64,000 bases of DNA from Paraburkholderia antibiotica. GTDB lineage: Bacteria; Pseudomonadota; Gammaproteobacteria; Burkholderiales; Burkholderiaceae. The first letter of the stretch is position 1, and each line of letters begins with the position of its first letter. The position numbers and the translations under genes were made by a program. Below, in pieces: positions 45,004 to 54,260 of this stretch. The stretch spans positions 62,001 through 126,000 of the forward strand of contig NZ_JABBFZ010000006.1 in NCBI RefSeq assembly GCF_012927125.1, read 5' to 3'. The notes under the pieces are model-generated. The model did not search any database. It was not told the DNA's origin and worked only from the letters and a program-made list of their open reading frames with translations.

Positions 45004-45639
45004 CTATTGAACACGCGACGGCGCTTCGTCCAGCACGCCCAACCCGGCCAGATCGTCCCGTAACTGCGCTGCGCCGCGGAACAGCAGTGCACGCAAGCCC
45101 GCCTGTCTCGCGCCTTCGACGTTCTTCTGCAGATCGTCGATGAACAATACGTTCGCGGGATCGATGCCGAGGGCTTCGGTACAACCGAGGTAAGCGCGGC
45201 GCGCTGGCTTTGCTCCTCCGAGCGCGGCAGATGCATAAATGCGCCCGGCAAACCGACGCGCGACTGGCGGGCAGATTGATTCCATATGCGTGGCGACGAG
45301 CGAGCTGTTGTTCGTCAGTACTGCGAGTTCGTACGAGCGGTTCAAAGTGCTGGCGATCTCCAATACCGCTTCATCGATGCGAGTTCCGGCAGTCCTGGCC
45401 TCTACCCACGCGTCGACTGTCACGCGAAACCCGATCGATTTGCCAAGCTCGGCGAGAAAAGCGTCAGCCGTGATGTCGCCGCGGTCGCTGCGTGAATCGA
45501 GCCCGGAGTTCCAGATCGCGTCATAGACTTCCTGCGCCTGGCATCCCGAATGCCTGGCGAGGTTTGTCGCCATCGCATGACGGTCGTAGTTGCAAAGAAC
45601 GTCGTCGAGATCGAAAACGACAGCTTCGAGGTTTTGCAT
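45004..45639 (-). CDS. HAD-superfamily hydrolase (subfamily IA)
   Basis: 211 residues from ATG 45639 (MQNLEAVVFDLDDVL); a frame further upstream adds 22 unlikely residues. HAD motifs: I FDLDDVLCNYD with both Asp, II LTNNSS, III Lys in GGAKPARRAYL, IV VLFIDDLQKNVEGA. Probably a small-molecule phosphatase. Last gene of the seven-gene operon, 72 bp after the GST. Together with the APH-like kinase it could remove a protective phosphate (inference). Confidence 0.88.
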   Translation of the reverse strand: MQNLEAVVFDLDDVLCNYDRHAMATNLARHSGCQAQEVYDAIWNSGLDSRSDRGDITADAFLAELGKSIGFRVTVDAWVEARTAGTRIDEAVLEIASTLNRSYELAVLTNNSSLVATHMESICPPVARRFAGRIYASAALGGAKPARRAYLGCTEALGIDPANVLFIDDLQKNVEGARQAGLRALLFRGAAQLRDDLAGLGVLDEAPSRVQ

Positions 45640-45711
45640 GATTGTGGTTCGGGCTTCTGGTTTTAATGGCTCTGCGGCGTACTTCCGGTAATCGCCGCGA
45701 GGCAATCGACG

Positions 45712-46389
45712 TTAAGTGCGGCGGTAGTCCGCAGTCACGCGTCCAAGAGCGGCGACCTCTGCTTCATGTCCCGATTCGCGCCACGGGTCGGCGATCGCGT
45801 CGCGCTGCCAGTTCTGCATCGAAGCCAGTTCGAGTAGATGCGCGAAATATTGCTGGGTGGTCTTGCCGACGACAAGTCCATACGTCTGCGCGCGGAACGC
45901 GAATGGCGCAAGAAATGCGTCACACGCGGTAAATTCGGCACCGCAAACGAATGGACCGCCGAACCGGCCAATGCCGGTTTCGATGATGGCCACGAGGCGC
46001 TCAAGATCTGTTGCCACCGAGGGTGGTGGATTCTCGAGCTCGACCCGGACGCCGACACTCATTGGACAACCGCGACGAAGCGCGGCAAAGCCGGAGTGAA
46101 CTTCCGCAGCGACCGAACGCGCCCACGAGCGTCCTTTGATGGGCCAGACACGCGGGTTGTTCTGCGCCAGATGTTCGACGATCGCCAGAGAGTCCCAGAC
46201 GGTCTCGTCACCGTCGAGCAGGCACGGCACCATGCCGCTCGGAGAGAATGCACGGAAGGCGCTAAGGCTCGATCCTTCCTGAAAGTTGCGTACTTCCTCG
46301 CGAAACGGAATCGCCAGTTCTTTCATCAAAACCCATGGACGCATCGACCACGACGAGTAATTCTTGTTACCGATAATGAGCGAAAGCAC
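45712..46389 (-). CDS. glutathione S-transferase family protein
   Basis: 225 residues with thioredoxin-like N-terminus: SWSMRPWVLMKELAIPF near the catalytic Ser, SPSGMVPCLLDGDETVWDSLAIVEHLA for glutathione binding, and a helical C-terminal domain. Starts only 3 bp after the MFS gene stop, so it belongs to the operon. It may conjugate or isomerise a reactive N-oxidised intermediate, or act in self-protection; neither is shown. Confidence 0.85.
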   Translation of the reverse strand: MLSLIIGNKNYSSWSMRPWVLMKELAIPFREEVRNFQEGSSLSAFRAFSPSGMVPCLLDGDETVWDSLAIVEHLAQNNPRVWPIKGRSWARSVAAEVHSGFAALRRGCPMSVGVRVELENPPPSVATDLERLVAIIETGIGRFGGPFVCGAEFTACDAFLAPFAFRAQTYGLVVGKTTQQYFAHLLELASMQNWQRDAIADPWRESGHEAEVAALGRVTADYRRT

Positions 46390-46392
46390 GAT

Positions 46393-47622
46393 TCAGACGA
46401 CCTCGGAAGATTCGGGCAAAAGACGGTTGTTGAAGATATAAAAGCCGATCACCACGCTCCATGCGAGTACCAGTGTCATGGATGCGAAGCCGATCGCGTC
46501 GGCCGCCGCGCCTCCCGCGACGATAACAACGAGCATGCAAAACGTGAGCGCGCCGTACTTGGCGGAGGAAATATAGCTGATCTCCTCCGGAGTGCACGTC
46601 AGCATGATCTGGTTATTCGTGAAAGTGTAATAGACCTCGTAGAAAAACAGGCAGGCGAGAAAACTGGCAATGCCGAATACGGGTTGCCGGGTCAGCACGG
46701 AACCCGCCATGAAAAACGCCGCGGCCACGGTCTGAACGAGCGGAGACAACCAGCGCAGCGGCGGTGCGCCGACTGGCATGAAACGGGCCACGAACATCGC
46801 GCCGGCGGTAAACGTCAGGCTGATCAATGCCTGTACGAAGGCGGCCGCATTGATCGACAATCCCAACTGCCCGATCGGCAACGTGCTTCTGGCAATGTAG
46901 TAGAAGCCCTGAAACACGCCGGTGATCAGGCTGAGATTGACGAAGCAGCGCCGCAATAGGGGTTTTCTTTCGAGAATCCGCCACGTCTCGCGCCAGTATG
47001 AAAAGTCGGGACGCGGCTGATCCGGTTTCACCGCCGGTACGTACGGCAGCGCCGCATAGCAACACGCGGCGATCACGAAAGCCGAGCTGCTGAGCAAAGC
47101 CACCTGCGCAATCGAAATCCGGTTGAGAAAGAGCACACCGACTAAAGACGCCGTAGCCGAAGAGACATAGCGATTGGTATCGTAAAACGACGATGCCCGT
47201 TCGAGCAACCGCCCCGGCATGTACACCTTTAAGGCAACCGCGGCCGCCGATTTGGAGACATTCTCGAGCACGCCGCGAACCGCCATCAAGCCGAAGAACG
47301 GCAACAGGTAATGCGGGTAGCACTGGCAGACTACGACCGTGACCGCGACCGACAGGACCAGCGTAACGGACATCAGCCGACGCAGCGGATAGCGGTTCGC
47401 GAGCCAGCCGATCATCGGTAGAAAGAACAGCGGGATGAGCCACTGGCTGCCATAGATGGCACCCGCCAGCAGGCTCGATCCGGTTTGCGCGAAGGCTTTC
47501 AGCGACAGGCTCATCAGCAGTGCGACACTGCCGAAGTTCGCGGAGAACGCGGACATCGAGAGCAGCACGTAGTTGCGCTCGCGCAGCAACGAGGAAGGGA
47601 CAGCGACAGTTTCGACTTGCAT
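46393..47622 (-). CDS. MFS transporter of the N-hydroxylase operon
   Basis: 409 residues from ATG 47622; a frame to 47853 overlaps the ATP-grasp gene and is unlikely. Ten to twelve hydrophobic segments with GWLANRYPLRRLMS after TM2, a divergent form of the MFS loop motif. Situated between biosynthetic genes and the GST, it is most likely the product exporter. Resembles no transporter of known substrate that I can name. Confidence 0.85.
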   Translation of the reverse strand: MQVETVAVPSSLLRERNYVLLSMSAFSANFGSVALLMSLSLKAFAQTGSSLLAGAIYGSQWLIPLFFLPMIGWLANRYPLRRLMSVTLVLSVAVTVVVCQCYPHYLLPFFGLMAVRGVLENVSKSAAAVALKVYMPGRLLERASSFYDTNRYVSSATASLVGVLFLNRISIAQVALLSSSAFVIAACCYAALPYVPAVKPDQPRPDFSYWRETWRILERKPLLRRCFVNLSLITGVFQGFYYIARSTLPIGQLGLSINAAAFVQALISLTFTAGAMFVARFMPVGAPPLRWLSPLVQTVAAAFFMAGSVLTRQPVFGIASFLACLFFYEVYYTFTNNQIMLTCTPEEISYISSAKYGALTFCMLVVIVAGGAAADAIGFASMTLVLAWSVVIGFYIFNNRLLPESSEVV

Positions 47623-47651
47623 GGTGGTGTTCCAGATAACGCGCGAACGCC

Positions 47652-48965
47652 TTATGCGGGCGTGAGAGGGCGGTCGGCTGGCAGAAAACGATCGCTGGGG
47701 TAGCAAAGTTCGATGCCGGCCTGGCGTTCCACTTCGGCAAGGAGTCGACGCGCGTCGGCGACGGCGGTTGCGCCGTCGCGACGGCGGATCTGGAAACGGC
47801 CCAACAGCGCCTGATCCTGGATCGCGCCGTCGGTCGCGGCAAGCGGATCCCACGTGACGTTGACGATGTCGGGATCGTTATTGAGCAGAGTGCGCCAGTC
47901 GACTTTCACCGGCCCCAAGGTGGGAGCCGCGGTGCGCATCCGCCACGATGCCACCACGCCCCAGTTTGGGTCGATGCCGTGATCCACCGGTTCGTCGAGA
48001 TGCAGCGCGAACAGTGCCGGAAAAATGCTTTTGCCGGTGAGCTGCTCGTAAAGCTTCGGCATGTTGCCGCCCATCGGGCGCGGATTCACTTCAATCAGCC
48101 GGGGGCCGTTTTTCGTCCACATCATTTCGATATGAAAGAATCCAAACTCGAAGCCGAGCGCGTCGAGCACGCTATTCGCATACGCAACCGCCTCGCGGCT
48201 CTGCTGTGGGTCGAGCAACGCGGGCATCGTGATGCCGAGCACGTCGGTTTCGTCGAATGCATTGCGGTCGCGGCCCGAGAGCATGAACAGGAACTGTTCG
48301 CTGCCGCGGCGCGCGAGTTCGACCGAGAACATCCGGCCGCTCAGACGTTCTTCGATCAGCAGGCCGCCGCCGAGATTGCGTCGAACGTCCTCCGGAAACG
48401 CGCTGATGCGAGCCTCGGCACTCTCCCATGCTCGCCGCAAATGCGCGTCGTCGACGACACAGGTTGCCGCGATGCTTGCGAGACCGGAGACAGGCTTGAG
48501 AATGACCGGATAGCCGATCTCCCGCGCGGCGCTCAGTGCAGCGTCGAGATCGGTCACGCGCGCGGACCTGGCTGACGGAATGCCCGATGCGTGCAAGGTC
48601 TCGCGCATCGTATGCTTGTCGCGGGCTCTGGCGAGCGCCGCGGCATCGGCGAAACGAACCCCCATGCGGTGACACGCGTGCGAAACGGCGACGATCGGCA
48701 GATCGAGCAAGCTGAACACCGCGTCGACGGGGTGGCTCAGATGCAGCGTGCGCAACGCTCCGTAGACGAGTTCTGCGTCGGTAGTGCGAGGCAGTACGAT
48801 CACCGCGTTGAGTTGCTGCAGCAGGGCAGCACTTTGGGCGGACTGCTCATAGTATTGGAACTCGGCGGATTGCACGAACGAGACCCGATAACCGCAGTCG
48901 AGCGCCGCTTTCAACGCATTGAAAATCTGACCGTTGCCGTCGACAAAAACGAGATGTTTCATCAT
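47652..48965 (-). CDS. ATP-grasp carboxylate-amine ligase
   Basis: 437 residues. The ATP-grasp core has the first lysine strand YPVILKPVSGLASIAAT, the GGGLLIEERLSGRMFSVEL strand, and the metal-binding EVNPRPMGGN near residue 291. An N-terminal Rossmann-like domain opens with HLVFVDGNGQIFNALKAA. Such enzymes join a carboxylate to an amine via an acyl phosphate. Its start overlaps the kinase stop (ATGA). In this operon it could couple the N-hydroxylated diamino acid to another acid or amino acid (inference). Confidence 0.9.
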   Translation of the reverse strand: MMKHLVFVDGNGQIFNALKAALDCGYRVSFVQSAEFQYYEQSAQSAALLQQLNAVIVLPRTTDAELVYGALRTLHLSHPVDAVFSLLDLPIVAVSHACHRMGVRFADAAALARARDKHTMRETLHASGIPSARSARVTDLDAALSAAREIGYPVILKPVSGLASIAATCVVDDAHLRRAWESAEARISAFPEDVRRNLGGGLLIEERLSGRMFSVELARRGSEQFLFMLSGRDRNAFDETDVLGITMPALLDPQQSREAVAYANSVLDALGFEFGFFHIEMMWTKNGPRLIEVNPRPMGGNMPKLYEQLTGKSIFPALFALHLDEPVDHGIDPNWGVVASWRMRTAAPTLGPVKVDWRTLLNNDPDIVNVTWDPLAATDGAIQDQALLGRFQIRRRDGATAVADARRLLAEVERQAGIELCYPSDRFLPADRPLTPA

Positions 48966-50224
48966 GCATTCACTGCGTCAAGGAGTTGCAGGGTGGCACC
49001 GGTTTGCCGGCGGCCTGGGTGGAACGTCTTCATCGATGGCGGAATAGCCGTCAACGCGTGGTGCAACAGCCTTACTCCGTTCGCGTAGATGCTCAGCCAT
49101 GTCCTTGCCGTTCGCACGGTGGGAATGCTCTTGAGCCATCCGATCGTGGAGTTCGCGGCATAAGCGAACAGATGGGCCTCCCAACCGCGCGCAAGAAACT
49201 CGGGAGCGAGTCGCTGCGCGACCAGATCGCGCATCTGGGTCATCGCCGTATCGGTTTGCAGCAGGAACGGCTCGTTCATCCACAGCCCCATGGAGCCGCT
49301 ACGAACGTGGATCTGGCGGCACAGTCGATCCTGCTCGCCGCAGTCCGCGTGCGCGAGGATGGTGGACATGCCCGCCACGCTATGCAGCAGGTTGGCCGCG
49401 TCGTAGAGCGGCGAGCCCAGTCCGAGCGGTTCGACCGTGCGGTTTTCCCAGCGGGTTCTCGGATCGACGAACAGATAGCCTTTGCCGCGTTCGCCCGGAA
49501 TCACATTGCGAATCTGCAGATCGCCGTGGATGAACGACGTGTGCGTCTGCGCAAGGTCCGGATAGACCGCGGCCGCGACAGCCAGCATCTCGTCCAGACT
49601 CGGGTAGCACCGGTCGTTGATAACGAGTTCGCTACGTAGTAGTTGCTCGAGCGCGATCGTTTCACCGAGGAAGTGCGCGGCCGACCTCGCGATCTCGTCG
49701 CCGCGAATCAGCTCATCGAGCCGGCCGTGAAAATGGTAGCGCTCGAGCGGCCAGCCTCCCTTCACCATGGTGGTTCCATAGACCGGCGCCATCGAGTCCA
49801 GCACGCCGCACATCGCGTCTCGCCAGTCGGGCTTCAGCGTAGTGGCCGTGGGCTCGGCGTAAATCAGGTTCTCCAGCGTCGCTTTCAGACCGCCCTCGAT
49901 GGCGAACCATGCGAATTCGTCGCCGAATGCATGGCATAGCACTTTCGGAAGACTGCATGAGGGCAACTCGCCAAAATGACGTTCTGCCGCTTCATAGAAT
50001 GCGACCTCATCCGCGAGTATCCTGGTCAAGCCAATTTTTATGACGATCGGCTCGTCACCGTTCACGTAAAAAATGCCGAGCGAGCCGACTCCGTTGATCA
50101 ACGGCTCGATATCCCGGGAGCGCGAGGGGGCGATGACTCCACGACACGCGCAGGTCTGAATTGCCTCCGCAAGGAGAGAATCGACCACGCGAGCGATGTC
50201 CGGTGTTGCAGTTGGGAGGTTCAT
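48962..50224 (-). CDS. APH/choline-kinase-like phosphotransferase
   Basis: 420 residues. The kinase catalytic loop HGDLQIRN is near residue 232 and the metal Asp follows in LFVDPR near 252; the N-terminal lobe has a VIKIG strand with the ATP lysine. These are the marks of the aminoglycoside phosphotransferase superfamily. Small molecules with hydroxyl groups are usual substrates. Between the N-hydroxylase (13 bp gap) and the ATP-grasp gene (overlap), it may phosphorylate an intermediate or the product, either for catalysis or for self-resistance. Confidence 0.85.
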   Translation of the reverse strand: MNLPTATPDIARVVDSLLAEAIQTCACRGVIAPSRSRDIEPLINGVGSLGIFYVNGDEPIVIKIGLTRILADEVAFYEAAERHFGELPSCSLPKVLCHAFGDEFAWFAIEGGLKATLENLIYAEPTATTLKPDWRDAMCGVLDSMAPVYGTTMVKGGWPLERYHFHGRLDELIRGDEIARSAAHFLGETIALEQLLRSELVINDRCYPSLDEMLAVAAAVYPDLAQTHTSFIHGDLQIRNVIPGERGKGYLFVDPRTRWENRTVEPLGLGSPLYDAANLLHSVAGMSTILAHADCGEQDRLCRQIHVRSGSMGLWMNEPFLLQTDTAMTQMRDLVAQRLAPEFLARGWEAHLFAYAANSTIGWLKSIPTVRTARTWLSIYANGVRLLHHALTAIPPSMKTFHPGRRQTGATLQLLDAVNA

Positions 50225-50237
50225 AGGTCGCCGCGGT

Positions 50238-51521
50238 TTATGCCGGCACGCGCGTTGTCAGCGCGTCGACGATATCCTTCGCACGGATCGACGAGAGACT
50301 CAACGAGCCGGCATCGCCCATTCCGTGCATCGCTTCGGACAAACCATTCAGGAAGATGCGGCCCGGAGCCGCGGCCGAGGTGCTCACCGAGTAATCCCGA
50401 TTGACGGCGACGGCTCCCGCTTCGAGCGACAGATAATCCCGCACGTTGTTGAGTAGCGCCGGCACCTTGATTTCATCGTCGCCCGAACCGAAATTCACAA
50501 AACCGGTTGCGAGAATCACGCCGTCATAGTGGTGGTCTCGAGTCGCCGATTCCAGATGATGCTCGAGCGTCAACCTGATCTTGCCGTCCGCAATCGCAGC
50601 CTGCGAGATATCGGTCATACGATGCAGCGTCAACTGGTTTCGACCGCTGAGCGAATCGTGATAAATCTGCTTGTAGATTTCCTCGATCACATCCATGTCC
50701 GCCGCGCCATAGTTGGTGCGATAGACATCCCGGTCGAAGCGTTTCTTGAGCGCCGGGCTGGCCTTGTAGTAGGCGTCCGTGAACTCGGGAAAGTAGATTT
50801 CGCTCATGAACGGCGACGTGTCCTTGAGCGGAAACGCAAAGCGCCGCATGATCCCGTCAACCTTCAGTTGCGGATATTGCTTGGTCAGATGCAACATCAG
50901 TTCGGCGGCGGTCTGGCTGCTGCCCACCACAGCAACCGCTTGCGCACCCTCGTTCACGAGACGCTCGATCGCCGACAGATATTGTGTGAAGTGAACCACG
51001 TTCGACGAACCGAGGTTGCGGAAAATCTCTGGGATCCGTGCTTGCCGGCCCGTGCCAAGCACGACGTTACGCGCGCTGATGGTCTCGCCGTCCGCGAGTC
51101 GAACCTCGTAGACGGTTTCGTCCTCACTGACCGCGATCGACGAAACCGCCGCGCTGCCGCGAAAAACGCTGGACAGCTCCCTGGCAACCCAACTGATATA
51201 GCGGGCATATTCCGGACGCATTGGCAACATCAGGTCCATGTTCAAATGCTTGAACAACAAACCATTTTCATGGAGGTAATTCAGAAAAGTGTAGCGGCTG
51301 CGGGGGTTGCGCGGCGTCACCAGATCCCGGTGGGGAATATTCTGGATATTCGAGTGAACGTCCAGCGCATTTTCGAAAAGCATATTTTTTTGCCAGACGA
51401 CTTCCTCGTTCCGCTCAAGAAAAATGCATTTGAGTTCCGGGCGAAGCTCTTCGAGGGCGATTGCGAGTGCAATATTCGCGGGACCAAAACCGACACCTAC
51501 TACATCAAAGATCTGTTTCAT
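50238..51521 (-). CDS. lysine/ornithine N-monooxygenase-like flavoprotein (amine N-hydroxylase)
   Basis: 427 residues of the SidA/PvdA/IucD class B monooxygenase family. FAD-binding GVGFGPANIALAIALEE at residues 9-25, substrate region ENALDVHSNIQNIPHRDLVTPRNP, NADPH site VVGSSQTAAELML near 200, and ATGF near residue 330. Family members hydroxylate the terminal amine of ornithine, lysine or related diamines using NADPH and O2. The gene starts 17 bp after an EctB-like aminotransferase, so 2,4-diaminobutyrate is the expected substrate (inference). Confidence 0.93.
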   Translation of the reverse strand: MKQIFDVVGVGFGPANIALAIALEELRPELKCIFLERNEEVVWQKNMLFENALDVHSNIQNIPHRDLVTPRNPRSRYTFLNYLHENGLLFKHLNMDLMLPMRPEYARYISWVARELSSVFRGSAAVSSIAVSEDETVYEVRLADGETISARNVVLGTGRQARIPEIFRNLGSSNVVHFTQYLSAIERLVNEGAQAVAVVGSSQTAAELMLHLTKQYPQLKVDGIMRRFAFPLKDTSPFMSEIYFPEFTDAYYKASPALKKRFDRDVYRTNYGAADMDVIEEIYKQIYHDSLSGRNQLTLHRMTDISQAAIADGKIRLTLEHHLESATRDHHYDGVILATGFVNFGSGDDEIKVPALLNNVRDYLSLEAGAVAVNRDYSVSTSAAAPGRIFLNGLSEAMHGMGDAGSLSLSSIRAKDIVDALTTRVPA

Positions 51522-51538
51522 TTTCTATTCGTGTATTT

Positions 51539-52816
51539 TTAGTTGCCTGTTTTGCTGATGATCTTGTCGATCGCGTAGGCGACGCGGTCGAGTCCTTCTT
51601 CGAAAATGTCCGACTCGATCGTCAACGGCGGCAGAAACTTGAGCACCTGATCCCGTGCGCCGCATGTCTCTACGATTACACGGCGCTCGAACGCTTCCGC
51701 TGAAACAGCCGCGGCGATGTCGTCCCGATGAAACTCGATCCCGGCGATGAGTCCCCTGGCGCGCACCCTGACGCGCTCCTTGCCGTACCGCCGCACCTGC
51801 GATTCCAGCCATGCATGAAGTTGCGACACGCGCTGCTGCAGCGACGCCTTGAATGTCTCGTCGCTCCAGAAGGAAAGCGCCGTGGTGGCAGCTACGAATC
51901 CGAGGTTGTTGCCACGAAACGTGCCGTTGTGTTGTCCGGGTTTCCAGATATCCAGCTCCGGTGCAATCAGCACTAGCGATAGCGGCAGGCCGTAGCCGCC
52001 GAGCGACTTGGACAGGCAGACGATGTCGGGCTTGATTTCCGCCACTTCGAAGCTGAAAAAGCGCCCGGTCCGGCCGCAACCCGCCTGGATGTCATCGACG
52101 ATCACCAGAATGTCATTGCGGCGCGCCATCGCGCACAGACGCCTCAGCCATTCAAAGGACGCGATGTTGATGCCTCCTTCGCCCTGCACGGTTTCCACAA
52201 TGAAGGCCGCCGGCTTGGCGATACCACTGGACGGGTCGTTGAGCTGGCGTTCGATATATTCGACGGTGTCCACGTTCGGCCCCATATAGCCGTCGTACGG
52301 GAAGAAGGTGACATTGCCGAGCGGCATACCCGCGCCAGCACGTTTGTCGGCGTTGCCGCTGGCCGCGAGCGCCCCGAGACTCATGCCGTGAAACGCGTTG
52401 CTGAATGCACCTATCGTCGGACGCCGTTTGGCGAGGCGAGCCAGCTTGAGCGCCGCCTCCACGGCATTGGTCCCGGTCGGACCGGTGAACTGAAGCTTGT
52501 AGTCCAGACCGCGCGGTGCAAGGATAGTCCCGACGAAGGTGTCGATGAAAGCGGCCTTCGCTTCGGTATAAAGATCGAGGCTCTGGGTTATGTTGTCATT
52601 GCCAATATAATCCAGCAATGCCGATTTTAATTTCGGATGATTATGGCCGTAATTGAGAGATCCAGCGCCCGCAAGAAAATCAATATACTCCATGCCACTG
52701 GATGATTGAATTACGGAATTTCTGGCCGTCTTCAACAAAACCGGAAAATTGCGACAATAAGACCGCACGTTCGATTCCGACTCGAATAAATTGCTATGCA
52801 TAGCATACGGCGACAT
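51539..52816 (-). CDS. EctB-like diaminobutyrate 2-oxoglutarate aminotransferase
   Basis: Up to 425 residues; the second ATG (52801, MHSNLFESESNVRSY) aligns better with the EctB start than the first. Fold type III aminotransferase with EctB-specific blocks IDFLAGAGSLNYGHNHP, VDDIQAGCGRTG, the PLP lysine in LSKSLGGYGLPLSLVLI (near residue 268) and WKPGQHNGTFRGNN. It makes L-2,4-diaminobutyrate from aspartate semialdehyde. The ectoine genes ectA and ectC are absent nearby, so the diaminobutyrate probably feeds the N-hydroxylase downstream. First gene of a seven-gene operon. Confidence 0.9.
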   Translation of the reverse strand: MSPYAMHSNLFESESNVRSYCRNFPVLLKTARNSVIQSSSGMEYIDFLAGAGSLNYGHNHPKLKSALLDYIGNDNITQSLDLYTEAKAAFIDTFVGTILAPRGLDYKLQFTGPTGTNAVEAALKLARLAKRRPTIGAFSNAFHGMSLGALAASGNADKRAGAGMPLGNVTFFPYDGYMGPNVDTVEYIERQLNDPSSGIAKPAAFIVETVQGEGGINIASFEWLRRLCAMARRNDILVIVDDIQAGCGRTGRFFSFEVAEIKPDIVCLSKSLGGYGLPLSLVLIAPELDIWKPGQHNGTFRGNNLGFVAATTALSFWSDETFKASLQQRVSQLHAWLESQVRRYGKERVRVRARGLIAGIEFHRDDIAAAVSAEAFERRVIVETCGARDQVLKFLPPLTIESDIFEEGLDRVAYAIDKIISKTGN

Positions 52817-53555
52817 GCGTCAGGCGCATGTCAGCGTCTCCATATTGGGTTTTTCGTAGCGTTCACCTTGAAAGGTGGTGGCCGTTTTTTGAGATGTCTA
52901 TTCTGGATTGCGTTTAACAAAAATGCAATAAATATGACACGTAAAAGTCACATTATTCCAGACGCATTAATATTTGAATTGCATATTTCATATATATTAT
53001 TCTTGTTTAAATTATGCTTTCGACCATTAATGCAAGCCAACATATATATGGCCCGAACGGTCGGAGGCTGGAGATGGCCGTTCCCGTGTCCTGAGAGGAA
53101 GGGCGGCTCGCATACCGACAGCTAATCGTCGACGATGTAGTCCCATGACTGAATGTCTCAAACTGGGACCGACAGCGGCTGTCCGAAGTCGCCGCGTCGC
53201 GCTGACGAGTGCCACCGCGGCGACACGCAGATGAGATCGTCGACATTCACCGATCGCTGTGATCGGTCGTCGTGTGCGCGCCCACAGTCGTCATGTTGTG
53301 GCTGTCGCCGCGCAGCGGGATTAGCAACGGGGTCGTCTCATCCCGTTCTGGCTGTGCTGGCAACGCATGGCGCTGGCGATAACCGCACAGCTCGGTGCGG
53401 TGCTGGATGTGCAGCCGGGGAATGGCTCCAGCGAATAGCCTCTGACCTCCAGCACTTCGGGTTCGCATCAAGTGAATACTTCTGCCGCAATTTCTAGAAT
53501 GGTGAGAAATGCAAAATACGAGCCGGTTAGCCGGACGGCATGCGTGGAGGGCGCT
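52817..53555. promoter_or_regulatory. AT-rich divergent control region of the N-hydroxylase operon
   Basis: 739 bp between the EctB-like gene and the divergent response regulator. The part at 52910-53040 is strikingly AT-rich (e.g. CATATTTCATATATATTATT) and probably carries the operon promoter; such DNA is a typical target of xenogeneic silencers. 53060-53550 holds only broken frames and the motif TTCACCGATCGCTGTGATCG at 53246-53265, similar to one at 44892. No gene could be supported. Confidence 0.5.
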
Positions 53556-54260
53556 ATGAGAATTGCACTGCTGGAAGACGACCCAGTCCAGGCCGCGTCG
53601 GTATCAGGGACGCTGACCGCGGCGGGACATCACTGCCACCACTTTGAAATAGGCGCTGCGCTCATTCATGCCCTGCGGCGAGAGACGTTCGATGTGCTGA
53701 TCCTGGACTGGCAGATTCCCGACATGACCGGCAGGGAGGTCCTGAACTGGGTCAAACAGAACGTGGCGTCCCGGGTGCCGGTCATTTTTTTGACGTCGTA
53801 CGGCCGCGAGACTGACATTACCGCGATCTTGAACGAAGGGGCGGATGATTATCTCGTCAAACCCATTTCACCGCCCCTGCTGCTTGCCCGTATCACCGCG
53901 CTGCTGCGCCGCATGTATGCGATCGATCCCCTTGCAACGAAAGAGGTTTTTGACGATGTCGAGTTTGACATGGCGGCGCAGCGAGTCTTCAGGAACAGGG
54001 AGGAGGTTAAGCTGACCCAGCGTGAATTTGCGCTCGCGCTGCTCCTTTTCCAGAATCTAGGCCGTCCGCTGGCTCGCGCGCACATTGCCGAGCGGGTGTG
54101 GAGGCAACCGCCTGACGTGCTTTCCCGGACAATGGACACCCACATCTCGGGTGTGCGTCAGAAACTGGCATTGCGCCCCGAAAGTGGCTACCGGCTCACA
54201 CCGGTCTACGGTTTCGGATACCGCCTGGAGCGGCTGGCAGAGATGAATCCCACACCGTAG
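53556..54260 (+). CDS. OmpR-type response regulator
   Basis: 234 residues from ATG 53556, preceded by GTGGAGG. Receiver domain with the acidic pocket LEDD, phospho-acceptor Asp51 (LILDWQIPD) and Lys102 (YLVKP), followed by an OmpR/PhoB winged helix (LTQREFALALLLFQNLGRPLAR, DTHISGVRQKL, GFGYRL). No histidine kinase gene is adjacent. The LysM-FecR gene lies 720 bp downstream on the same strand, a pairing seen in other proteobacteria together with CHASE2-type sensors. Confidence 0.92.
   Translation: MRIALLEDDPVQAASVSGTLTAAGHHCHHFEIGAALIHALRRETFDVLILDWQIPDMTGREVLNWVKQNVASRVPVIFLTSYGRETDITAILNEGADDYLVKPISPPLLLARITALLRRMYAIDPLATKEVFDDVEFDMAAQRVFRNREEVKLTQREFALALLLFQNLGRPLARAHIAERVWRQPPDVLSRTMDTHISGVRQKLALRPESGYRLTPVYGFGYRLERLAEMNPTP

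Noticed and set aside
51539..52816. Ectoine biosynthesis locus
   Set aside because: Only an EctB-like gene is present; ectA and ectC are absent and the neighbours are an N-hydroxylase, kinase and ATP-grasp ligase.
53007..53497. Possible transposase remnants in the AT-rich control region
   Set aside because: Only short broken frames; no transposase motif, terminal repeats or target duplication could be identified.
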